Below, piece after piece: positions 44,144-52,374 of a stretch of 64,000 nucleotides of DNA. The notes beneath the pieces are model-generated. The model worked only from the letters and a program-made list of their open reading frames with translations. It was not told the origin of the DNA and did no database searches. Position numbers and translations under genes: made by a program. Position 1 is the stretch's first letter. Every line of letters begins with the position of its first letter. This stretch comes from Candidatus Obscuribacterales bacterium (GTDB lineage Bacteria > Cyanobacteriota > Vampirovibrionia > Obscuribacterales > Obscuribacteraceae), in NCBI GenBank assembly GCA_020054205.1, contig JAGVLS010000035.1, forward strand, positions 1-64,000, in the 5' to 3' direction.

Positions 44144-45337
44144 TTAGATTAAAGCCCCGGACCATAGCATTTGAGTAAAATCTGAATAGGACATTATTTC
44201 AATGCCATCAGCTGTTTTGCGCGAGCGAGTTTCTAGCGATACTAAAATTCGTCTTTTTAGTTTTGGATGATCTTTAATTATTTCTCGCAATCCATATAAA
44301 TGGTCGCTCACAATTTTATTGCTTGATTTAGCTTCAATAGCTAATTCCATATCGTTTATTATAAAATCAACCTCCATACCAGTAGTTAAGCGCCAGTAGC
44401 TCAGATCATAATATAGCTCACTGTAGACGCGGTAAGCACTTAACTCATGGAATACCCAATTTTCAAAAGCTTTGCCAAAAAGTTCTGAGCCGGGTTCTAA
44501 ATTTTTGCGCTTGGCCAGATAATTTACCACGCCAACATCAGCCAGATAAAATTTAGGTGCATGAATAATACGACGTTTGGGTCGTTTTTGGTATGAAGGA
44601 AGCAATCTTGCTAACAATGTATCTATCAAAATTTGAAAATATTCTTTTACCGATGGTACGGAAACACCACACTCTCGTGCAATTGAAGAATAGTTTACTA
44701 ATTCAGTATCTGATAAGGCAGCTGCTTTCAGAAATTGAGAAAACACCGGCAAATTTCTTACTAATGCTTCCGCAGCAATTTCTTCTGTCAAATAATCAGC
44801 TACGTAAGAACGAATTAGTTTGTCTGGAGATGAGCTTAAATAATGACGTGGCAAATAACCATTGTTTAACATCTTAGTCAGGTTGAAATCTTTTCCTAAC
44901 TCTTGTGAAACAAAGCCAAATAATTCGTATCTGACTGCGCGCCCGCCTAATAAATTAGCATGCCCTCTTTTAACTTTGCGAGCGCTAGAGCCGCATAAGG
45001 CAAAAACATAATTTGTATTTTCAATTAGCCAATGAACTTCATCAAGCAGAAGCGGAATTTTTTGAATTTCATCTATAACAACAATGTTGGTATTGCTTTT
45101 GGTTGCATTGGTAAGTAATTGCTCACGTAAAAGAGATGGTTGTTGCAAGAGTTGAATATAAATATCTGTGTTTAAAAGATCGTACCAATAAGCATTTGGA
45201 TATGTTGTTTTAAGCAATACACTTTTACCGCTTTGGCGTGCACCCCAAAGGAAAAAACTGTCTTTGCAGGACAAGGGCAATTGTAAAGATCTTTTAAACA
45301 TATGCTTTAATTTATCATGATAATTTAAAGTAGTCAA
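44144..45337 (-). CDS. AAA ATPase with DUF4143 (type 3)
   Basis: A 397-residue DUF4143-type ATPase. Walker A is WGARQSGKSVLL, Walker B is IVVIDEIQKI, the sensor is FALCGSSARKV, and the C-terminal motif is MEVDFIINDMELAIEAKSS (E-VD-ExK kept). It is more distant from the other two than they are from each other. The start is TTG 45337, immediately after the otsB stop (45340-45338), so it is probably translated by re-initiation at the end of the trehalose operon; ATG 45301 is an alternative. No ribosome binding site is evident for either. Confidence 0.83.
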   Translation of the reverse strand: MTTLNYHDKLKHMFKRSLQLPLSCKDSFFLWGARQSGKSVLLKTTYPNAYWYDLLNTDIYIQLLQQPSLLREQLLTNATKSNTNIVVIDEIQKIPLLLDEVHWLIENTNYVFALCGSSARKVKRGHANLLGGRAVRYELFGFVSQELGKDFNLTKMLNNGYLPRHYLSSSPDKLIRSYVADYLTEEIAAEALVRNLPVFSQFLKAAALSDTELVNYSSIARECGVSVPSVKEYFQILIDTLLARLLPSYQKRPKRRIIHAPKFYLADVGVVNYLAKRKNLEPGSELFGKAFENWVFHELSAYRVYSELYYDLSYWRLTTGMEVDFIINDMELAIEAKSSNKIVSDHLYGLREIIKDHPKLKRRILVSLETRSRKTADGIEIMSYSDFTQMLWSGALI

Positions 45338-46168
45338 TTAAATTGGGTTTTTAGCATTAGCGCAGCCATACTTATCTACACATTCAATTGGATTTCTTAG
45401 CTCTGCAATATATTCAATTAATTTCAACAATTCAAATGAATTGGCTAATTGATATTTAGCTTTTGAATTTTCTTGCTCACCAATTTGAATACTAATGCCA
45501 GACTTTTGGTTTACAAAAGCAAAAGCAGGTTGATCAGAAATAGAATCGCCTGCATAAATATAAAGCCATTTATCCAAATGCTTCTTAGCCCAATTATCTA
45601 GCTTCTCCAAAGCTTTGCCTTTGCTCCAGTCCATATTTGGCAAAACTTCATAGCTAGTTGGCATACGCCTAAAAATAAGACTAGAGAATCTGTCTTTTGC
45701 TTCTTTTACAGCAGCATGCACAATTTCAATATCTTGTTGCAAAAACAAATGAAAGTGCAAACACAGTGTCAATCCATGATCTTCCAAAATAATACCTTCA
45801 TATTTTTTTAGAGCTTGACTAAGAAAATCTCTTGTTTGTTGTAAATTATCTATTGATGCTACTGCTTTGGGATGTTTAAATACACCTTCATCTGGATAAG
45901 CAATTTCCAGACCATAATTACCAGCTAAGACTATTTTATTGTTACCAAAGTCTAAAGTCAGCTGATTTAAATTTCTAGCACTAAGCACACCCACTAAAAC
46001 ACCTGGGCAATTACTTAAAGCAATTACTGATTCTCTTGTGGTCTCTGGCAAAACTGTTTTTGGATCATCAACAATTGGTGCTACTGTACCATCACGATCA
46101 AGAACAATAAAAAGATTTTCGTCTTTTAGTCTATTTTGATATTTATCAGTAATATCATTTACTTGCAT
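45338..46168 (-). CDS. otsB: Trehalose-6-phosphate phosphatase
   Basis: A 276-residue HAD phosphatase of the OtsB family. Motif I is LDRDGTVAPIVDDP, followed by LSARNLNQL and GNYGLEIAYPDEG (the trehalose-phosphatase cap loop). The C-terminal motif YIYAGDSISDQPAF holds the Mg2+ Asp residues. It removes the phosphate from trehalose-6-phosphate in the cytoplasm. The start overlaps the end of the upstream GT4 gene by 10 bases, so it is translationally coupled. The otsA-like gene heads the same minus-strand cluster. Confidence 0.87.
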   Translation of the reverse strand: MQVNDITDKYQNRLKDENLFIVLDRDGTVAPIVDDPKTVLPETTRESVIALSNCPGVLVGVLSARNLNQLTLDFGNNKIVLAGNYGLEIAYPDEGVFKHPKAVASIDNLQQTRDFLSQALKKYEGIILEDHGLTLCLHFHLFLQQDIEIVHAAVKEAKDRFSSLIFRRMPTSYEVLPNMDWSKGKALEKLDNWAKKHLDKWLYIYAGDSISDQPAFAFVNQKSGISIQIGEQENSKAKYQLANSFELLKLIEYIAELRNPIECVDKYGCANAKNPI

Positions 46169-47193
46169 AAACGTTTATACACCGCCTCGTACTCATTTGC
46201 CATACGTTCTTTGCTGAATAATTTTTCTACACGTTGTCGACATTTATTTCTATCTATTTTTTCAATATCTTTAAAACGTTTCACAATCTCTTCTTTTGAA
46301 TTAGCAATTATACCTATTTCGCCATCAACAAGAATTTCTTTTACAGAGCCTTTGTCTAATGCTAATACAGGTGTGCCACAAGCCAATGCTTCCACCATTA
46401 CCAGCCCAAATGGCTCAGAAAAAGTAATGGGATAAACAAGAGCAATGGCATTGCTATATAATTTATTTTTCTCATCAAAATTTACTTCACCCAGATATTC
46501 TATATTTGGCCCTTTTACTTTTGGCTTTACTTCTTCTTGCCAGTATTTATCATCGGCACTGTCTATTTTGCCAGCAATTTTTAAAGGCAGCCCTAATGAA
46601 TTTGCAATATCAATAGCTATTGCTGTACCTTTGTCATGACAAATGCGCCCTAAAAATAAAAGATAGTCACGTTTATCATTAGAATTAAAAATATGATTGG
46701 CAACATCTATGCCATTATAAATGGTAGCAACATAATTTAAATCATTTGGATAATTGAGCTTTTGATATGATTGGCTAATAGAGACATAAGGCAAATTACT
46801 GCAAGCCATATAAATAGACTTACAATAATCTTTTACCTGATTATGATTTGTGCTTACACTTGGTATATGTAAATGGCGCAGACCTAATAAGGCTTGATAG
46901 CCCGTATGATTATGGACAATATCAAATTCATTTTGGCGAGCCTCAAGCTCTAAAAGATTACGCATATCGTAAGCAGACCAGCGTCTCATTGGAATAGTAT
47001 TATCAGCACGCAATGATGTCTTAGCCACTGAAATTAAATTCGCATTTGTTTTAGAGTCTCCAGAGGCAAATAAAGTCACATCATGTCCACGCTTAATTAG
47101 TTCTTCTGTAAGTAAACTAACAATTAATTCTGTACCACCATAACCAGCAGGTGGCACGGGCTCGGCTAGTGGTGCTAATTGAGCAATTCGCAT
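46159..47193 (-). CDS. GT4-family glycosyltransferase
   Basis: A 344-residue GT-B enzyme. The N-terminal acceptor domain begins MRIAQLAPLAEPVPPAGYGGTE, and the C-terminal nucleotide-sugar domain has LFLGRICHDKGTAIAI and the retaining motif FSEPFGLVMVEALACGTPV (E-x7-E). It transfers a sugar from an NDP-sugar; the acceptor is unknown, but its place between the debranching-type and otsB genes suggests glucan, trehalose or glucosylglycerol metabolism. A clear paralogue is at 51265 on the other strand. Confidence 0.88.
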   Translation of the reverse strand: MRIAQLAPLAEPVPPAGYGGTELIVSLLTEELIKRGHDVTLFASGDSKTNANLISVAKTSLRADNTIPMRRWSAYDMRNLLELEARQNEFDIVHNHTGYQALLGLRHLHIPSVSTNHNQVKDYCKSIYMACSNLPYVSISQSYQKLNYPNDLNYVATIYNGIDVANHIFNSNDKRDYLLFLGRICHDKGTAIAIDIANSLGLPLKIAGKIDSADDKYWQEEVKPKVKGPNIEYLGEVNFDEKNKLYSNAIALVYPITFSEPFGLVMVEALACGTPVLALDKGSVKEILVDGEIGIIANSKEEIVKRFKDIEKIDRNKCRQRVEKLFSKERMANEYEAVYKRLCK

Positions 47194-47197
47194 GCTT

Positions 47198-49408
47198 TTA
47201 GCCTTCTAGAATCACACGGATATTGCCAGATTTATTTAAAATCTGACAATATGTTGAACCATTTTGATTGCTAAATGCCAAATCAACCACACCTTTTCCC
47301 ACACGCAATTTGCGAATTATCACCGTACCAAGCCATTCTGGTAAATTTGGTTCTACAATACGCAAACAATTATTTACAGCGTCTGGTCTAAAGTTCAAAC
47401 AAGCTTTAATCAGCTGAAACATACTGCCAGCTGCCCAAGCTTGAGGCGAACACGACACAGGATAATCTGTTGGTTTTCTCGTATCAATTCGATCAAAGCC
47501 ACAAAATAATTCTGGCAATCTGTAATCAGGTTGACTTTGTGCAACTTCAAGAATAGCTTGCATAACTTTTTCTACATCACTTGTGCGGCCAATTTTACGC
47601 ATGCCTTCACCAATAATTGCATTATCGTGCGGCCAAATAGTGCCATTGTGATAACTCATTGGATTATATGCAACAGTATTGGAAGACAAGGTTCTAATGC
47701 CCCAGCCTGATTGCATTTCAATATTCATTAAACGATCGGCTACAGCCTGCGCTTTGTCCCCATCTAAAATTCCAGTCCAAAGACAATGCCCGGGGTTAGA
47801 GCTAATTACACCAACCTGCTTACCATCACCATCTAAAGCTAAAGCAATATATTTTTCATCAGGCATCCAAAATTCTCTTTGAAAAGCTTCTTTGAGTTTA
47901 ATAGCATCAGCACGTAATTTATTTGCCAAACGCTTTTGTTCTAGAAGCTCAGCAATTTCAACTAAGCCAGTATAAGCAGCGTATAAATATCCTTGTGCTT
48001 CGCAAATAGCAATTGGTGGTTTTGCCAAAGTACCATCCACGTACATAACCGAATCGCCAGAATCTTTCCAACCTTGATTTTCCAGCCCATGTTCGCTCAC
48101 ACGTTTATAAGTTAAAAAACCATTGCCTTTCTCTAGACATTTATCAAACCAGCTAAGGGCTAATTTCACAGCTGGCCATAACTGTTTAGCAAATTCTAAG
48201 TCGCCACTCCATTTTATATATTCACAAAAAAGCATTAGCCACAATTGTGTAGCATCAATAGTTCCATAATAGGGACTATGTGGAATTTGTTTTGTACGAG
48301 CTAATTCACCAAAGCGTACTTCATGCATAATTCTGCCTGGCTCTTCTGCTTTATAATCATCTCTCTTTTGTCCTTGGTAAGCAGCTAAAACTTCAATGCT
48401 TTCTTTTGCTAATTCTGGAAAAAACGGTATTACTTGTAGCCCAGTAATGGCACTATCCCGACCAAAAACCGCACAATACCATGGAATGCCTGCCGATATG
48501 CCGTAACCTTTGGGAGTGGGCTGACGTAATATGTAAATGTCTCGCAAACCTCTATCCAAAGCCAAATTGACAATTTCATGCCCTGTTTCAATTAAGGCAC
48601 CATGGCTTTTCCATTCTTTAAATTTTTTCTCTGCTGATTCATAAGCAGCACGAAAACCAATTTTTGAATCATTACCACCAATCAAAATACCACCCTCTTT
48701 GGTAGCAATTGCCATTTCTAGCTTTATTACTTTTCTTACTGGTAAATGGATTTTAAAAGTAGCTATACCATCGGCTATCTTGTCTGGTACAAGTCCAAAT
48801 ATTTCTATTTCTGTCTCCAGCAATTCATTATCTAGTCCACGATAAGCGAGAAATATCTTGCGTCGATCATGGCTAGCAACTGGCACCATACGTTCGCCAC
48901 GTATAGGTCGATTTAAGCCTCTTACTTCAAACATGTCAGCAAAATCAGATTGGAATTTGATTTTAAGCTCTATATCATGTGCTTCTTTGCTGTAATTTTC
49001 AAAAGAAAGTTCTTCCCACAATAAATCATCAAGTACTATTTTTCTTTCAACAGTCAATTTTTGTTGGGGAATATTACCTGTCTGTGGATTGGTATAAAGA
49101 AGATTTGCACAATAACCTTTTTCAACATCGCTCGATAATAGTGATAATTGAACATCATTGATGGTTAATTCCCACTCGCTGACATAGCGTGTGTCCATGC
49201 GGTAATAGCCATAACCTAATGTGTTGCAGGCAGGAATATAAGCAGATTGATCAAGAACTAAAAAATGACTCCCTTGCTTTAAAACTAAGCGGGGATGTGC
49301 TGCATCAGTCAAAACAAATGGCATACCCTGGCATAATGGTCGGCTATCAACAACGTATTCCAAAGATTCGTCTATTTCAATTGTCTTTTTTATGTCAGTA
49401 GATGTCAT
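47198..49408 (-). CDS. Glycogen-debranching (amylo-alpha-1,6-glucosidase)-type protein
   Basis: A 736-residue protein of the COG3408 type. The N-terminal beta-rich domain (about 25-240) includes GYYRMDTRYVSEWELTI and a RGERMVPVASHDRRKIFLAY segment. The C-terminal (alpha/alpha)6 toroid has GIPWYCAVFGRDSAITGLQ with the catalytic-region Asp and TIDATQLWLMLFCEYIKW, then SYHNGTIWPHDNAIIGEGM. Such proteins hydrolyse alpha-1,6 or related glucosidic links and are often found next to trehalose/glucan genes. ATG 49408 is preferred over TTG 49420; no ribosome binding site is obvious. It ends 5 bases before the GT4 gene. Confidence 0.83.
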   Translation of the reverse strand: MTSTDIKKTIEIDESLEYVVDSRPLCQGMPFVLTDAAHPRLVLKQGSHFLVLDQSAYIPACNTLGYGYYRMDTRYVSEWELTINDVQLSLLSSDVEKGYCANLLYTNPQTGNIPQQKLTVERKIVLDDLLWEELSFENYSKEAHDIELKIKFQSDFADMFEVRGLNRPIRGERMVPVASHDRRKIFLAYRGLDNELLETEIEIFGLVPDKIADGIATFKIHLPVRKVIKLEMAIATKEGGILIGGNDSKIGFRAAYESAEKKFKEWKSHGALIETGHEIVNLALDRGLRDIYILRQPTPKGYGISAGIPWYCAVFGRDSAITGLQVIPFFPELAKESIEVLAAYQGQKRDDYKAEEPGRIMHEVRFGELARTKQIPHSPYYGTIDATQLWLMLFCEYIKWSGDLEFAKQLWPAVKLALSWFDKCLEKGNGFLTYKRVSEHGLENQGWKDSGDSVMYVDGTLAKPPIAICEAQGYLYAAYTGLVEIAELLEQKRLANKLRADAIKLKEAFQREFWMPDEKYIALALDGDGKQVGVISSNPGHCLWTGILDGDKAQAVADRLMNIEMQSGWGIRTLSSNTVAYNPMSYHNGTIWPHDNAIIGEGMRKIGRTSDVEKVMQAILEVAQSQPDYRLPELFCGFDRIDTRKPTDYPVSCSPQAWAAGSMFQLIKACLNFRPDAVNNCLRIVEPNLPEWLGTVIIRKLRVGKGVVDLAFSNQNGSTYCQILNKSGNIRVILEG

Positions 49409-49420
49409 TCTAAAACTCAA

Positions 49421-49614
49421 ATTTTTATCTGTAAAGAGATTCTAACTCTATATCTACCCTTGTGACGAAACAATATAAAAAACTATCCATTTAATTTATG
49501 AGATGCAACACAAATCTCTAAAAATACAGTTTTATATCAAGATTATGAGACTGACAGCCCGCTTGATAAGCAGAAAAATAGATAAGTAGAAAGATAAAGA
49601 AGTAAAACAATGAA
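49421..49614. other. Intergenic gap in the trehalose cluster
   Basis: This AT-rich gap of about 190 bases separates the otsA-like gene from the debranching-type gene on the minus strand. No gene is seen. A separate promoter for the downstream genes could lie here. Confidence 0.4.
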
Positions 49615-51054
49615 TTAGCGAGAAGCTCTATTTGCAACCGCATAAACAAGAGGCTCTTCTTTAGTAGCTTGAGCGGCACTAGTATAAACGTCGGTAATAG
49701 CTTCAGCGACAGTAATAGATGGAACGGCTGTTTTAGAGTCAGCAAACGTATTCCACCAATTCATGAGGCTATTAGCTTTAAGACGATCTTTTAACGCTTT
49801 CATGCGATAAGCCTTTTCAAAACTGCTTAAACTAAGCGCTGTCATTATTGCGTTAGCCATTTCTTGCGGACAACCAGATTCTATAACTATAGCCTCGCTA
49901 TTGTATTCATGCACTACACCAGCACCTGTTGATAGAACCAAAACACCCGGATCATAAAACGAATTATCAAATTTCTGACAAGCAACAAATTCTTTAGCTG
50001 TTAAATTAAGACCATCTCTAATTGGATTAACTAACATAACTTTTGTTTTGAGATAAAGACCGGCTAAATCCAAGCTTGTTAAAGAATCTTCAATCCATAT
50101 TAATGGTTGCCAAAAAATATTATTGTTTTTACGTAGCCATTTTTCATTTAGTGCTTGTGCTTTAGTTTGACAATTTTGCCAATAATTATCAAAAGCAGCT
50201 ATATTCTTACGCGTTTTACCCGTAACTTGAACAAAAGAAATTTTTTCTTGCCAATTAGGAAATTGTTCAAAGAAAATATCTATTGCATCCAATCTTTCAT
50301 TTACACCTTTGGTATAATCAGCGCGATCGACAGACAGAATAAAAGGTATGTCTTGCACTGGCAAATTCAATTTTAAACTTTCATGCAATGCAACAAGCGA
50401 TGACCAGTAATTAAAATCAACACCTAAAGGATGTGCAATAATATTTTTGCTTTTAAGTATCTCTGGCGAAATATTAGGCAAATATTGTCGGACAAAGCGT
50501 AAAAAATTATCTACATATTCTTGGGTATGAAAGCCTATTGTGTTAGCTGCAAGCATTTTTTCAGCCACATATCTCATTGGCTCCAAATGATCAGTGCTTA
50601 CATTTTTAGGCCAAGGAATATGCCAAAATAAAGATGTTGCACCTGGCAAATGATCTTTTAAAAGACTAGGTACAAGTGCCATTTGATAATCTTGTACAAA
50701 TGAGTCACCACTGAGCCCCGCTCTTATGATTAGCCAAGCAAATGTTTCGTTGAAACTTTTATATGCTTGAAAATTGTGAGGACAAAAATTAGCATATTGC
50801 GGCAAATCATGTAAAACTGGCCAAAGAAATTCATTACAAAAACGATAATGTTTATCTATAAAATCACTGGATAAATTTGCAATGCTATTTATTTCTGCAT
50901 TATTTATTTTGTTATGGCTTAAATATTTAATTTCTCTGTCAGATAAATAGGCCCAATGAGAATCAGCATAACTACTCTCACTATTCCAAATGCGTTCTAA
51001 CGCTGCCGAAACTCCGCCAGCCATCCCTGGTCCACGATAAGAAATAATGTTCAT
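49615..51054 (-). CDS. otsA: Trehalose-6-phosphate synthase (GT20)
   Basis: A 479-residue GT20 enzyme. The N-terminus is ISYRGPGMAGGVSAALERIW (the glycine-rich glucosyl-phosphate loop, here SYRGPG rather than SNRLP). It then has VQDYQMALVPSLLKDHLPG, FWHIPWPKNVST, GFHTQEYVDNFLRFV, ILSVDRADYTKGVNERLDA (nucleotide-sugar site) and MLVNPIRDGLNLTAKEFVA. It makes trehalose-6-phosphate from NDP-glucose and glucose-6-phosphate; glucosylglycerol-phosphate synthase is a close alternative. ATG 51054 has ATGAGGAGTC-like bases nearby. It heads the minus-strand trehalose/glucan cluster. Confidence 0.86.
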   Translation of the reverse strand: MNIISYRGPGMAGGVSAALERIWNSESSYADSHWAYLSDREIKYLSHNKINNAEINSIANLSSDFIDKHYRFCNEFLWPVLHDLPQYANFCPHNFQAYKSFNETFAWLIIRAGLSGDSFVQDYQMALVPSLLKDHLPGATSLFWHIPWPKNVSTDHLEPMRYVAEKMLAANTIGFHTQEYVDNFLRFVRQYLPNISPEILKSKNIIAHPLGVDFNYWSSLVALHESLKLNLPVQDIPFILSVDRADYTKGVNERLDAIDIFFEQFPNWQEKISFVQVTGKTRKNIAAFDNYWQNCQTKAQALNEKWLRKNNNIFWQPLIWIEDSLTSLDLAGLYLKTKVMLVNPIRDGLNLTAKEFVACQKFDNSFYDPGVLVLSTGAGVVHEYNSEAIVIESGCPQEMANAIMTALSLSSFEKAYRMKALKDRLKANSLMNWWNTFADSKTAVPSITVAEAITDVYTSAAQATKEEPLVYAVANRASR

Positions 51055-51264
51055 GAGGAGTCAGTGCTCCCTATACCCGGTATAAAGGTTATGTTTAAGA
51101 CCTTACTTAGAAGATACAACAGGGATGACAGTTGTTCCACAAAACAACACAAAACATCATAAAACATCACAAAGTGTTTACACTTAATACTTAATTCTTC
51201 TGCTTTTGTAATTTAATCTGACAAAACATTGCTAAATACATGTCATACACTCTATGCTTCGTCT
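51055..51264. promoter_or_regulatory. Divergent promoter region with AAAACATC repeats
   Basis: The region lies between the divergent otsA-like and GT4 genes. Around 51140-51176 a run of short direct repeats of the type (C/A)AAAACA(T/A)C occurs four times. No gene is seen; it should hold both promoters and possibly a shared regulator site. Confidence 0.4.
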
Positions 51265-52338
51265 ATGCGGATAGCTCAAGTAGCACCTCTAATTGAATGT
51301 GTTCCACCTAAAGCTTATGGTGGAACAGAGCGTGTTGTCTCATGGTTAACTGAGGAATTAGTTAAGCAAGGACACGAAGTAATTTTATTTGCTTCTGGTG
51401 ATTCTCAAACAAAAGCAGAATTAATTGCTGGTTGTCCACAAGCTTTGCGTCTAGATACAGAGAATGTAGATAAAATATCTCCTCATATGCTTATGGTAGA
51501 GAAGGTTTTTCAATTGGCAAAAGAGTTTGATGTTATTCATTCTCATCTAGATTATTTTCCATTTTCATTAGCAAGAAGATCAACAGTACCGTGCCTTACT
51601 ACATTACATGGACGTTTAGATATTAATGAAACCAAAAATATATTTAGAGAATTCCGTGAAATGCCTTTTGTTTCAATTTCCAATTCTCAACGTTTGCCTT
51701 TATTAGAACTAAATTGGCAAACAACTATTTATCATGGTTTACCAGAAGATCTTTATTCATTTCACGAAAAGCAAGGTAATTACTTATTATTTTTAGGACG
51801 CATATCACCAGAAAAACGTCTCGATCGTGCTATTGAAATAGCAAAACGTTTTGGTATGCCCATAAAAGTTGGTGGGAAAATAGATGAAGTGGATAAAAAA
51901 TATTACCAAGAAGTAATTGCACCCTTAATTCAAGAACCTTATGTCGAATATTTAGGTGAAGTTTTTCAAGATCAAAAAAATGATTTAATCGGAAACGCTT
52001 ATGCAATGCTTTTTCCTATAGACTGGCCAGAACCATTTGGACTAGTAATGATTGAATCAATGGCTTGTGGCACACCAGTAATTGCTTTTCATGCTGGTTC
52101 CGTACCTGAAATTATACAAAATGGCATCAGTGGATTTATTTGTAACAGTGTCCAAGAAGCAGTTGAAGCTTTGACCTATATTCCAAGTATTAATCGTAAA
52201 CACTGCCGTGCAGAGTTTGAAAAACGATTTTCAGCCTCCCAAATGGCTAAAGAATATTTATCGATATATGAAAAGATTAGTTTACATAATAATTACACTT
52301 TTACAGCCGCTGATAATAAAATTTCTTTAGGCGTATAA
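51265..52338 (+). CDS. GT4-family glycosyltransferase, second copy
   Basis: A 357-residue paralogue of the GT4 protein at 46159. It begins MRIAQVAPLIECVPPKAYGG and keeps LFLGRISPEKRLDRAI and the E-x7-E motif in WPEPFGLVMIESMACGTPV. The shared N-terminus and FASGDS(Q/K)TKA strings show they diverged from one gene. ATG 51265 is used by alignment with the paralogue; the frame is open to 51229. No ribosome binding site is visible. It is divergent from the otsA cluster, so it may share its regulation. Confidence 0.87.
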   Translation: MRIAQVAPLIECVPPKAYGGTERVVSWLTEELVKQGHEVILFASGDSQTKAELIAGCPQALRLDTENVDKISPHMLMVEKVFQLAKEFDVIHSHLDYFPFSLARRSTVPCLTTLHGRLDINETKNIFREFREMPFVSISNSQRLPLLELNWQTTIYHGLPEDLYSFHEKQGNYLLFLGRISPEKRLDRAIEIAKRFGMPIKVGGKIDEVDKKYYQEVIAPLIQEPYVEYLGEVFQDQKNDLIGNAYAMLFPIDWPEPFGLVMIESMACGTPVIAFHAGSVPEIIQNGISGFICNSVQEAVEALTYIPSINRKHCRAEFEKRFSASQMAKEYLSIYEKISLHNNYTFTAADNKISLGV

Positions 52339-52374
52339 TTAAGTTATATATTGCAGTTGTGTGGGAGCTTGCTT

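Noticed and set aside
41544..45337. The three DUF4143 ATPases as a known restriction system
   Set aside because: They carry P-loop and nuclease-like motifs, but no methyltransferase or specificity gene is near, and the family's function is not settled.
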